From Candidatus Anaerobutyricum stercoripullorum (GTDB lineage: Bacteria; Bacillota; Clostridia; Lachnospirales; Lachnospiraceae): a stretch of DNA of 7,404 nucleotides. Each line of letters opens with the position of its first letter. Position 1 is the stretch's first letter. The stretch covers positions 1 to 7,404 of the forward strand of contig DXEQ01000132.1 in NCBI GenBank assembly GCA_019114885.1, read 5' to 3'. This document shows positions 1 through 5,650 of the stretch, one piece after another. A program made the translations under genes and the position numbers. The notes under the pieces are model-generated. The model did not search any database. It was not told the DNA's origin and worked only from the letters and a program-made list of their open reading frames with translations.

Positions 1-1
1 C

Positions 2-1339
2 TCCCATGACCGGTATTTTCTGGACGCGGCGGCCGGCACGGTGTATGAGCTGGAAGAAGGAAAACTGACCCGTTACGCGGGCAATTACAGTGCATATAAA
101 GCGCAGCGGGAGAAGAACCGCCAGATACAGATGAAACAGTACCGGGCGCAGCAGGAAGAGATCCGGCGGCTGACAGAGCTGATCGAGAGGTTTAAGCATA
201 AGCCGAAGAAGGCGGCCATGGCCCGCTCTAAGAAAAAAATGCTGGAGCGCATGGAGCGGGTGCGCCGTCCCTCCGGAGAGGGAGCGCACATCTTCACGGA
301 CGCCATCACTCCCCGGATACCGGGAAGCAAATGGGTGCTGGACGCTGAGAAGCTGCGTATCGGATACAGGAAGGAACACTTTTTGCAGGAAATCAGCCTG
401 CGGGTGCGCCGTGGGCAGAAGATCGGCATCATCGGCGCCAACGGCACGGGAAAGAGTACCTTTCTTAAGACCGTGGCGGGACAGATCGAGCCGCTTTCCG
501 GCCGGATGCAGCTGGGTAATCATGTGGAGATTGGTTACTTTGATCAGCACAGCGGAGAACTGCGGTCGGACAAGAGGGTGTTTGAACATTTTCATGAGCG
601 GCAGCCGGGGCTGACCGTCAAAGAGGTCAGGACGACGCTGGGTCATTATCTGTTCCGGAGCGGGGATACCGGCAAAAAAGTCAGCGAGCTTTCCGGCGGA
701 GAAAGAAGCCGTCTGGCGCTGGCGGAGCTTCTGGAAAGCCGTCCGAACCTGCTCCTTTTGGACGAGCCCACCAATCATATGGATATCCCGGCAAAGGAGA
801 CGCTGGAATCCGCGTTTCAGGCATATGCCGGGACGATTCTTTTTGTCTCCCATGACCGGTACTTTTTAAAGGAAGTGGCGGACGCCCTGCTGATCTTCGG
901 TGAGGACGGCGTGTCCTGGTATCCCTTTGGTTACGATCATTATGTGGAACATCTTCGCAGAAAGAAAGAGTACAGCTGGGCCGGGGCGGAAGCGGTGGCG
1001 GTGGAAAATACCCGCCTTGTGGAGGCGCTGAAAGAGGTGCCGGAAAAGACCCGGATGCAGAGTGCCCGCTTTTCCACAGAGCAGTCCTACACCGACTGGC
1101 AGCTTTCTCTGGCCGCGGAACAGCTCGCAAAAGCACAGCGCGCCCTGGAGCAGTTTCTGGATCAGCCTGTTACATTTCCGGAAAAACAGTCGGATTCTGT
1201 TCTGACAGCATGGCAGGAAGCGGAGCGCCGTTGGCAGGAGAAATACGCGCCTTTACAGCAGCGCTACACCGAGGCCTGCCTGCTCTGGTATGAGAAGTGG
1301 CAGGAATACGAGGAAGCCTTCGATCATTACAGAGAGTGA
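2..1339 (+). CDS. ABC-F family ATPase, 3' part (5' end outside window)
   Basis: Soluble twin-ABC ATPase of the ABC-F class, whose members bind ribosomes and change translation or protect against ribosome-targeting drugs. The frame is open from base 2 and begins with SHDRYFLD, the H-loop end of the first ABC domain, so the first domain is mostly outside the window. Then come a basic, coiled-coil inter-domain linker (KHKPKKAAMARSKKK around 194-240) and a complete second ABC domain: Walker A GANGTGKST at 434-460, Q-loop in GYFDQH, signature LSGGE at 689-703, Walker B LLLLDEPTNHMD at 749-784, and a second SHDRYFL H-loop at 848-868. A charged, probably helical tail of about 120 residues follows to the stop. 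There are no membrane segments, which separates it from ABC exporters. The GTG at 41 is internal and not a start. Its subclass (housekeeping or antibiotic resistance) cannot be decided without the N-terminal half. No separate terminator lies before the next promoter. Confidence 0.93.
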   Translation, partial: SHDRYFLDAAAGTVYELEEGKLTRYAGNYSAYKAQREKNRQIQMKQYRAQQEEIRRLTELIERFKHKPKKAAMARSKKKMLERMERVRRPSGEGAHIFTDAITPRIPGSKWVLDAEKLRIGYRKEHFLQEISLRVRRGQKIGIIGANGTGKSTFLKTVAGQIEPLSGRMQLGNHVEIGYFDQHSGELRSDKRVFEHFHERQPGLTVKEVRTTLGHYLFRSGDTGKKVSELSGGERSRLALAELLESRPNLLLLDEPTNHMDIPAKETLESAFQAYAGTILFVSHDRYFLKEVADALLIFGEDGVSWYPFGYDHYVEHLRRKKEYSWAGAEAVAVENTRLVEALKEVPEKTRMQSARFSTEQSYTDWQLSLAAEQLAKAQRALEQFLDQPVTFPEKQSDSVLTAWQEAERRWQEKYAPLQQRYTEACLLWYEKWQEYEEAFDHYRE

Positions 1340-1379
1340 GAAACCGAGAAGCAAAAAGTAAAAGATGCAAAAATTACCA

Positions 1380-1408
1380 TTGAAAACAAACATTTGTTCT
1401 GTTAAAAT
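1380..1408 (+). promoter_or_regulatory. Sigma-A type promoter of the polymerase/YolD operon
   Basis: TTGAAA at 1380-1385 and TAAAAT at 1403-1408 are separated by exactly 17 bases, which predicts transcription start near 1415 and a leader of about 108 nt before the polymerase start codon. Both hexamers match the sigma-A consensus at five of six positions. The promoter is enclosed by the two LexA-like boxes described separately. Confidence 0.72.
1388..1399 (-). promoter_or_regulatory. LexA (SOS) box 1, in the -35/-10 spacer
   Basis: Read on the minus strand this is GAACAAATGTTT. It fits the Gram-positive LexA core GAACRNRYGTTY at every position. It lies entirely inside the 17-base promoter spacer, where bound repressor would block RNA polymerase. 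The gene downstream is a translesion polymerase, a classic SOS target. Confidence 0.7.
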
Positions 1409-1415
1409 ATACACA

Positions 1416-1427
1416 GAACGGATGTTT
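1416..1427 (+). promoter_or_regulatory. LexA (SOS) box 2, at the transcription start
   Basis: GAACGGATGTTT fits the Gram-positive LexA core GAACRNRYGTTY at every position. It sits directly over the predicted +1 region, 28 bases from box 1 and in inverted orientation to it. Two full matches around one promoter upstream of a Y-family polymerase make LexA control much more likely than chance. Confidence 0.7.
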
Positions 1428-1508
1428 GTTTTTCTTTCCGGAGATTTTTTGGAATGGATGAGACAGCATCGCAGATCCGTTTGATCGTGACAGCGCGGTT
1501 TGCTTTAT

Positions 1509-1514
1509 GGGAGG
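1509..1514 (+). promoter_or_regulatory. Ribosome binding site fixing the polymerase start
   Basis: GGGAGG lies 8 bases before the ATG at 1523. The in-frame ATG at 1454 has only a poor GGAG 11 bases upstream, and its extra 23 residues do not resemble the family N-terminus. The ATG at 1523 gives the usual Y-family opening, with the first metal-binding Asp at residue 11. Confidence 0.75.
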
Positions 1515-1522
1515 CGAAGAAG

Positions 1523-2791
1523 ATGAAGAAAGAGAGACAGTACATTTGCATTGATCTGAAGTCCTTTTATGCGTCAGTGGAGTGCGTGGAGCGGGGATTT
1601 GACCCCATGACGACCAATCTGGTGGTGGCGGACGCGGAGCGGACGGAGAAGACCATCTGTCTGGCTGTCTCTCCTTCCATGAAGGCGCGGGGGATACCCG
1701 GAAGGTGCCGGGTGTTTGAGATTCCCGCGGGGATTCCCTATATTATGGCGACGCCGCGGATGCAGCTTTACATCGATTATTCGGCGGAGATCTACGCCAT
1801 TTATCTGAGATACATTTCCGGAGAGGATATCCATGTGTATTCGATTGATGAGGTATTTATGGATGTGACAGGATATCTGTCCATGTACGGGATGAGCGCC
1901 CGGGAGCTGGCGGCAGTGATCATGCGGGATATCCGCGAGACGACGGGGATTCCGGCCGCCGCCGGAGTGGGAACCAATCTGTATCTGGCCAAGATTGCGC
2001 TGGATATCATTGCCAAGAGATCGCCGGATTTTATCGGCGTGCTGGATGAAGAGAGTTATCGGCGTCTGCTCTGGCGACACAGGCCGCTGACGGATTTCTG
2101 GCGGATCGGGCGTGGAACGGCAGAGAGGCTTGCCCGGATTGGAGTCTTTACCATGGAGGAGGTGGCGGCGGCCGATGAGCGGGTGCTGTATAAGCTGTTT
2201 GGCGTGGATGCGGAACTGCTCATTGACCACGCCTGGGGGCGGGAGCCGGTGACCATGGCAGATATCAAGGCGTACCGCCCCAGAGAGCATTGTATCTCCA
2301 ACGGGCAGGTCCTTCCCAGAGACTATCTGTTTGAGGAGGGGGCGCTCATTGTCCGGGAGATGGCGGACGTACTTTGTCTGGAACTCACGGAGAAGCGGCT
2401 GGTGACCGACTCCATCACGCTGCACGTCAGTTATATGCGAAAGTCCGGCAGGAAGTCGGCCCATGGGACGATCGCGCTTCCGGCAGCCACAGATCTGTCC
2501 CGGCGTATCATCGATCATGCCGAGAAGCTGTATCGGCAGATCGTGGATGAGAATACGCCCATCCGCCGGGTCAGCCTGACCTATAATCATGTGAACAGAG
2601 ATCGATATTGTCAGTATGACTTTTTTACAAGCCCGGATCAGATGGAGAAAGAGAGGCAGATGCAGCGGGCGGTTCTGGACATCAAGCGCAGGTTCGGAAA
2701 GAATGCCGTGCTCAAGGGGATGGATTTCCAGGAGGGCGCCACCACCATAGAGAGAAACGGACAGATAGGAGGACACAGAAGTGGTGCATAG
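1523..2791 (+). CDS. Y-family DNA polymerase, UvrX/YqjW (PolY2)-like, SOS type
   Basis: Error-prone translesion polymerase of 422 residues that copies past DNA lesions. The palm/fingers region has the metal ligand D11 in IDLKSFYASVE with a likely steric-gate Tyr at 16, and the catalytic SIDE motif with D109 and E110. A helix-hairpin-helix segment follows (WRIGRGTAERLARIGVFTMEEVA, about 193-215). The little-finger domain starts near the ISNGQVLPRDY segment (258-268), which resembles the matching part of Bacillus YqjW. QYDFF at 364-368 resembles the QLxLF sliding-clamp-binding pentapeptide and lies just before the final helix, and the IGGH tail (415-418) is typical of the UmuC-like branch. The gene has its own promoter with two LexA boxes and overlaps the downstream YolD-like gene by 11 bases. 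In Bacillus, UvrX and YqjW likewise neighbour YolD and YqjX. DinB (Pol IV) is less likely because of the motif set and partner gene. Catalytic residues appear intact. Confidence 0.9.
   Translation: MKKERQYICIDLKSFYASVECVERGFDPMTTNLVVADAERTEKTICLAVSPSMKARGIPGRCRVFEIPAGIPYIMATPRMQLYIDYSAEIYAIYLRYISGEDIHVYSIDEVFMDVTGYLSMYGMSARELAAVIMRDIRETTGIPAAAGVGTNLYLAKIALDIIAKRSPDFIGVLDEESYRRLLWRHRPLTDFWRIGRGTAERLARIGVFTMEEVAAADERVLYKLFGVDAELLIDHAWGREPVTMADIKAYRPREHCISNGQVLPRDYLFEEGALIVREMADVLCLELTEKRLVTDSITLHVSYMRKSGRKSAHGTIALPAATDLSRRIIDHAEKLYRQIVDENTPIRRVSLTYNHVNRDRYCQYDFFTSPDQMEKERQMQRAVLDIKRRFGKNAVLKGMDFQEGATTIERNGQIGGHRSGA
2767..2772 (+). promoter_or_regulatory. Ribosome binding site favouring a GTG start for the YolD-like gene
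   Basis: AGGAGG lies inside the 3' end of the polymerase gene, 8 bases before the GTG at 2781. The first in-frame ATG, at 2793, would be 20 bases away, so the GTG is preferred. This arrangement implies translational coupling with the polymerase. Confidence 0.6.
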
Positions 2792-3101
2792 GATGAGCAG
2801 AGAAGAGAGAGCGAAGCAGTTTATGCCGTTTGGGGCGCTCAAAGGATACCCGGAGGCGCTGGAGGCAAAGACAAAGACGCCGGTTCCCCGCCGGGCACTG
2901 TCCGAGGAGATGCTGTCGGAGCTGGACCGGCGGCTGTCGGAACTGGAGCCGGGCGATATGGTGCAGGTATGCTGGTACGACAGGGGAGAGTACCGGGATA
3001 TGACGGGGATATTCGCAAGACGCGAAGAGAGTGCCGGGAGGCTTCGGATCGGAGAAAATGTAATCGCCGTCCGGGACATCTGCGGATTGGAGAGGATGTA
3101 A
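2781..3101 (+). CDS. YolD-like family protein, probable polymerase partner
   Basis: Small acidic/basic soluble protein of 106 residues that matches the YolD-like family in size, context and sequence. The N-terminal SREERAKQFMPFGALKGYPEAL block is typical, followed by a charged helix (EEMLSELDRRLSELEPGD) and a short beta-rich end (VQVCWYDRGEYRDMTGIF, then RIGENVIAVRDI). Family members sit beside UvrX/YqjW-type polymerases in Firmicutes and have been proposed to play an UmuD-like accessory role; a direct function here is inference. It overlaps the polymerase by 11 bases and is presumably under the same SOS promoter. The last residues (GLERM) are encoded inside the second unit of a 38-bp tandem duplication. 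That duplication shifts the frame and gives an abrupt stop, so the C-terminus differs from what the unduplicated sequence would encode. The length is still normal for the family. Confidence 0.85.
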   Translation: MVHRMSREERAKQFMPFGALKGYPEALEAKTKTPVPRRALSEEMLSELDRRLSELEPGDMVQVCWYDRGEYRDMTGIFARREESAGRLRIGENVIAVRDICGLERM

Positions 3102-3120
3102 TCGCCGTCCGGGACATCTG
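3045..3120 (+). repeat. 38-bp direct tandem duplication, 35/38 identical
   Basis: Unit 1 is 3045-3082 and unit 2 is 3083-3120, directly abutting. They differ at 3050/3088, 3056/3094 and 3057/3095. The last 23 bases of each unit are identical. Because 38 is not a multiple of three, the second unit encodes the same peptide (RIGEDVIAVRDIC against RIGENVIAVRDIC) in a different frame, and the YolD-like gene stops within unit 2. Confidence 0.95.
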
Positions 3121-3148
3121 CCAGATCGTGAAAGTGGACTGGCGGGAC

Positions 3149-3169
3149 GCCGCCGATGGGTGCGGCGGC
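3149..3169 (+). other. GC-rich hairpin downstream of the YolD-like gene
   Basis: GCCGCCG at 3149-3155 pairs with CGGCGGC at 3163-3169 around a 7-nt loop. No T-tract follows directly, so on its own it is a poor terminator. It could stabilise the 3' end of the operon mRNA together with the hairpin at 3188-3215. Confidence 0.4.
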
Positions 3170-3187
3170 AGGATTCGGTTTTGTGAC

Positions 3188-3219
3188 TGCGGCGTGCCGG
3201 ATTTTCTTTGCCGCATTTT
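3188..3219 (+). terminator. Possible terminator of the polymerase/YolD operon
   Basis: TGCGGC at 3188-3193 pairs with GCCGCA at 3210-3215 across a 16-nt loop and is followed by TTTT at 3216-3219. The stem is short and the loop large, so termination would be modest. It is the best candidate between the YolD-like and AIM24 genes. Confidence 0.4.
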
Positions 3220-3222
3220 ATG

Positions 3223-3252
3223 TTGTGTGAGGACCGCGATTCGTGTTATAGT
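3223..3252 (+). promoter_or_regulatory. Extended -10 promoter for the AIM24 gene
   Basis: TTGTGT at 3223-3228 and TATAGT at 3247-3252 are 18 bases apart, with the extended -10 element TG at 3244-3245. Transcription would start near 3259, leaving an 87-nt leader that contains two hairpins. Confidence 0.5.
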
Positions 3253-3264
3253 AGAACTGGTAAT

Positions 3265-3286
3265 GACGCTGTGAAGACACAGTGTC
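3265..3286 (+). other. Leader hairpin 1 upstream of AIM24
   Basis: Bases 3265-3273 (GACGCTGTG) pair with 3278-3286 (CACAGTGTC), with one G-U pair and an AAGA tetraloop. No T-tract follows, so this is a leader stem, possibly mRNA-stabilising, not a terminator. Confidence 0.5.
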
Positions 3287-3304
3287 CGGATCATTTATAA
3301 AATG

Positions 3305-3326
3305 TCCTGAAAGAACGTATTCAGGA
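3305..3326 (+). other. Leader hairpin 2 just before the AIM24 ribosome binding site
   Basis: TCCTGAA at 3305-3311 pairs perfectly with TTCAGGA at 3320-3326 around an 8-nt loop. It ends 6 bases before the GGGAGG ribosome binding site (3333-3338), so it leaves that site single-stranded. Confidence 0.5.
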
Positions 3327-3345
3327 AGAAGAGGGAGGGAATCCT

Positions 3346-4119
3346 ATGTTTCAGGTGAAGAATTTTACAGACAACGACGATGTGAAGATCCTTGATCAGA
3401 AAGGTGCGTTTACCGTGATCGAGTATCAGAGAGATCTGAGCGTGACGCCGGGCTCCGCCATTACGGCCTACTATTGTTCACAGATGAATGTCCGCAAGAG
3501 ACAGGTGATCTGTGATCTGAGCAAGTCACACATCACACTGCAGGCCGGAGCCATGCAGTGGATGCTGGGCGACGTCAACGCTACCACCGGCATCAAGGGA
3601 GTGGGAGATCTGTTCGGAAAGGCAGTCCGGGGCAAGGTCAGCGGCGAGTCCGCCATTAAGCCGGAGTATACCGGAACCGGTATTCTCGTTCTGGAACCGA
3701 CATATAAGTATCTGATTCTGCTGGATGCTGCCGACTGGGGCGGTTCTGTGGTGCTGGATGACGGCCTTTTCCTGGCGTGTGATTCCCGCCTGAAACACAA
3801 GGCAGTCATGCGCTCCAACATTTCTTCCGCAGTGGCCGGTGGGGAAGGACTCTTTAATCTGAGCCTCAACGGTTCCGGCGTGTTCTGTATTGAGTCCGAC
3901 TGTCCGCAGGAAGAGCTGATCGAGATCACACTGGAGAACGATGTGTTAAAGATTGACGGCAACTACGCCATCGCCTGGAGCGGCAGCCTGAACTTCAGCG
4001 TGGAGCGTTCCGGCAAGTCGCTGATCGGTTCCGCGGCGTCCGGAGAGGGACTGGTCAATGTCTATCGCGGCACCGGCAAGGTACTGATGATGCCGACGGC
4101 GAAGATGCCGAATATTTGA
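3346..4119 (+). CDS. AIM24 family protein
   Basis: Soluble 257-residue protein assigned to the AIM24 family, a widespread beta-rich family whose bacterial members have no settled biochemical role (the name comes from a yeast mitochondrial biogenesis factor). The sequence shows short beta strands separated by Gly-rich turns. Two related blocks support a repeated beta architecture: SAVAGGEGLFNLSLNGSGVF (161-180) and GSAASGEGLVNVYRGTGKVLMM (228-249), both of the form GEGL followed by GxG. There is no signal peptide or membrane segment. The start is supported by GGGAGG at 3333-3338, 7 bases before the ATG. It has its own extended -10 promoter and structured leader, so it is probably transcribed independently of the SOS operon upstream. 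No catalytic residues can be proposed. Confidence 0.85.
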   Translation: MFQVKNFTDNDDVKILDQKGAFTVIEYQRDLSVTPGSAITAYYCSQMNVRKRQVICDLSKSHITLQAGAMQWMLGDVNATTGIKGVGDLFGKAVRGKVSGESAIKPEYTGTGILVLEPTYKYLILLDAADWGGSVVLDDGLFLACDSRLKHKAVMRSNISSAVAGGEGLFNLSLNGSGVFCIESDCPQEELIEITLENDVLKIDGNYAIAWSGSLNFSVERSGKSLIGSAASGEGLVNVYRGTGKVLMMPTAKMPNI

Positions 4120-4156
4120 TTTGACAAGGCAGAAAAATGATGGTTGTTTTTTCCTG

Positions 4157-4182
4157 GGGACGGTCGGAGCGTCCCGGGTTTA
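4157..4182 (+). terminator. Weak terminator candidate after AIM24
   Basis: GGGACG at 4157-4162 pairs with CGTCCC at 4170-4175 around a 7-nt loop, followed by GGG and a short TTTA. The T-tract is poor, but the hairpin is the only GC-rich stem between AIM24 and the next promoter. Confidence 0.35.
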
Positions 4183-4215
4183 CATAAAGACAATATAAAC
4201 TTTACACAACTGCGG

Positions 4216-4244
4216 TTGCGGAAGCGTATGGAGTCTGTTATGAT
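4216..4244 (+). promoter_or_regulatory. Extended -10 promoter for the NagD-like gene
   Basis: TTGCGG at 4216-4221 and TATGAT at 4239-4244 are 17 bases apart, with an extended -10 TG at 4236-4237. The predicted start is near 4251, giving a short leader of about 40 nt. The -10 region (TGTTATGAT) closely resembles that of the AIM24 promoter (TGTTATAGT). Confidence 0.7.
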
Positions 4245-4292
4245 AGCCACGTAAATGGATATTATGGAGAAAACAACACAGGAGGTTAATAT

Positions 4293-5066
4293 ATGGAAGC
4301 ATTACGTAATAAAGAAGGTTTTATCTGCGACATGGACGGCGTGATCTATCACGGCAACCGTCTTTTGCCGGGAGTGAAGGAGTTTGTGAACTGGCTGACG
4401 GAGAATAAGAAGAACTTTCTCTTCTTAACCAACTCCAGCCAGTATACGCCGAGAGAGCTGCAGAACAAGCTGGCAAGGATGGGACTGGATGTGGATGAGA
4501 CGCATTTTTACACCAGCGCTCTTGCCACCGCTCTTTTTCTGGACACCCAGTCTCCGGGCTGCAGCGCCTATGTGGTGGGCGAACACGGAATTCTGAACGC
4601 GCTTTATGATAAAGGTATCATGTATAACGATGTGGATCCGGATTATGTGGTAGTGGGAGAGGCTTCCTCCTATAATCTGGAGCAGATCACGAAGGCGATC
4701 CGTCTGGTCAACAACGGAGCCAAGCTTATCGGAACCAACTACGATCTGACCGGACCGACGGAGACCGGCATCGCGCCTGCCTGCCGCGCCCTCATCGCGC
4801 CGATTGAGCTTGCCACGGAACGGAAGGCGTATTTTATCGGCAAGCCGAATCCGCTGATGATGCGTACCGGCCTGCGGCTTTTAAATGTACACTCTGCCAA
4901 TGCGGCCATCGTGGGCGACCGCATGGACACGGACATCATCTCCGGTATTGAGACCGGTCTTGACACGGTGCTCGTTCTTTCCGGTGTGACTACCCGGGAT
5001 ATGATTGAGCGGTATCCGTACCGCCCGCGTCTGGTGTTAAACGGTGTGGGAGATATCCCGGGCTGA
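4293..5066 (+). CDS. nagD: HAD-IIA family hydrolase, NagD-like phosphatase
   Basis: Cytoplasmic haloacid dehalogenase phosphatase of 257 residues with the C2-type cap of the IIA subfamily. Motif I is CDMDGVIYHG with nucleophile D13 and acid/base D15; motif II is LTNSS (45-49); the motif III Lys is K184 in FIGKPNP; motif IV is GDRMDTD with D209 and D214 binding Mg2+. Long stretches follow the pattern of E. coli NagD, a nucleoside monophosphatase: FYTSALATALFL, AYVVGE, VDPDYVVVGEASSYN, and the SGIETGLDTVLVLSGV region. All catalytic positions are present. AGGAGG at 4280-4285 stands 7 bases before the ATG. The gene is monocistronic, with its own promoter and a strong terminator, and it is not next to N-acetylglucosamine genes, so the name reflects sequence type only. 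The true substrate may be another small phosphate ester such as a UMP/GMP-like nucleotide or a sugar or glycerol phosphate. Confidence 0.9.
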   Translation: MEALRNKEGFICDMDGVIYHGNRLLPGVKEFVNWLTENKKNFLFLTNSSQYTPRELQNKLARMGLDVDETHFYTSALATALFLDTQSPGCSAYVVGEHGILNALYDKGIMYNDVDPDYVVVGEASSYNLEQITKAIRLVNNGAKLIGTNYDLTGPTETGIAPACRALIAPIELATERKAYFIGKPNPLMMRTGLRLLNVHSANAAIVGDRMDTDIISGIETGLDTVLVLSGVTTRDMIERYPYRPRLVLNGVGDIPG

Positions 5067-5087
5067 TTATCAGAAGGATAAACGGAG

Positions 5088-5140
5088 AAGAAGCGGCAGC
5101 CGCAAGTCAGAATATCTGACAGGCGGACTGCCGCTTCTTT
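5088..5140. terminator. Compound bidirectional terminator between convergent genes
   Basis: A 12-bp perfect outer stem (5088-5099 with 5128-5139) ends in TTCTTT on the plus strand and in a T/C-rich run on the minus strand. Inside it, CCGC at 5100-5103 pairs with 5123-5126, and GTCAGA at 5106-5111 pairs with TCTGAC at 5115-5120 around an ATA loop. It lies 21 bases after the NagD-like stop and 17 bases beyond the HD-gene stop, so it can serve both transcripts. Confidence 0.85.
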
Positions 5141-5157
5141 ATGTTACAGGAGATATC

Positions 5158-5625
5158 TTATCCCCTCTGAAACAACGTCTCAAACGCGGAGATGATCTTA
5201 TCGGACAGGCAGACGATCACGGACTCCCGGCAGGACGGGACGGCCCGCAGGGTGAGCGGCCACATGTGTTGACGGATGATGGCGCGCTCCCGGTGGTTTA
5301 AGTCGAACAGGCGGCTGGCGTTGTGGAGCGCCCGCTCTGGATGGGTAAAGCCGTGGAGACGGTGGGAGCCGTCTCCTTCCTCGTGCCAGTCATAGAGGTA
5401 AAAGTCATGAAGGAAGGAGCCGGTGACCAGCGACTTCGTGTCCGCGCCCAGCCGGAACTTTTTGTTCAAAAAATAGCTGAGCCGCACCACGTTCATCACG
5501 TGATCGTAGGTGCTGACAGTGCCGTGCTGGCAGAATGTTTTCATGGACTGAGCTTCCTCGGTATGGATGTATTCATGAAGATAGGCGTGAATCTCTTTCA
5601 GTTCCGCAGGGGTTAAGGTGATCAT
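5158..5625 (-). CDS. HD-domain protein, predicted metal-dependent phosphohydrolase
   Basis: Soluble 155-residue protein consisting of little more than an HD domain. Candidate metal ligands in order are H42 (TYDHVMNV), H73-D74 (FLHDFYLYDW), His residues at 91 and 95 (HGFTHPE), H120 (IIRQHMWP) and D142 (CLSDK). This is the usual HD superfamily spacing, with extra His residues as in HDIG-like hydrolases. Such enzymes cleave phosphoester bonds in nucleotides or cyclic nucleotides, but the substrate cannot be read from sequence. AGGAGG (complement of 5631-5636) sits 5 bases before the ATG. The start is 25 bases beyond the GH13 stop with no promoter or terminator between them, so the two are probably co-transcribed. 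The gene ends 17 bases from the shared bidirectional terminator. No membrane segments or fused sensory domains are present. Confidence 0.87.
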   Translation of the reverse strand: MITLTPAELKEIHAYLHEYIHTEEAQSMKTFCQHGTVSTYDHVMNVVRLSYFLNKKFRLGADTKSLVTGSFLHDFYLYDWHEEGDGSHRLHGFTHPERALHNASRLFDLNHRERAIIRQHMWPLTLRAVPSCRESVIVCLSDKIISAFETLFQRG

Positions 5626-5650
5626 GGCTTCCTCCTGATGATGGGGTGTG

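Larger units (their letters stand above)
1383..1433 (+). terminator. Long dyad over the SOS promoter; possible ABC-F terminator
   Basis: Bases 1383-1402 pair with 1413-1432 as a 20-bp stem with two adjacent G-U pairs (1394-1395 with 1420-1421) and a 10-nt loop, and the right arm runs into a T-rich tract ending at 1433. A transcript reading through from the ABC-F gene, which has no other terminator, would fold into this hairpin. The dyad arises mainly because the two LexA boxes are inverted copies, so the terminator role is inference. Confidence 0.4.

Noticed and set aside
1..861. Identical 15-base stretch at 1-15 and 847-861, considered as a repeat.
   Set aside because: Both copies encode the conserved SHDRY H-loop of the two ABC domains, so the match is explained by the protein motif.
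1454..1522. Upstream ATG that would add 23 residues to the polymerase.
   Set aside because: It has a weak, distant Shine-Dalgarno, while GGGAGG 8 bases before the ATG at 1523 gives the typical Y-family N-terminus.
1574..3079. Very long open frame of about 500 codons on the minus strand.
   Set aside because: It lies opposite the polymerase and YolD-like genes, has a His/Pro/Arg-rich composition with no recognisable domain, and is an artefact of GC-biased codon positions.
3122..3274. Open frame continuing after the second duplication unit, as a C-terminal extension of the YolD-like protein.
   Set aside because: It is out of frame with the gene, Cys-rich and low-complexity, and runs through two hairpins and the AIM24 promoter. 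The 106-residue product already has normal family length.
4121..4126. Perfect TTGACA -35 hexamer just after the AIM24 stop.
   Set aside because: No -10-like hexamer occurs 16-18 bases downstream, where the sequence is TTGTTT. The extended -10 promoter at 4216-4244 is far better placed.
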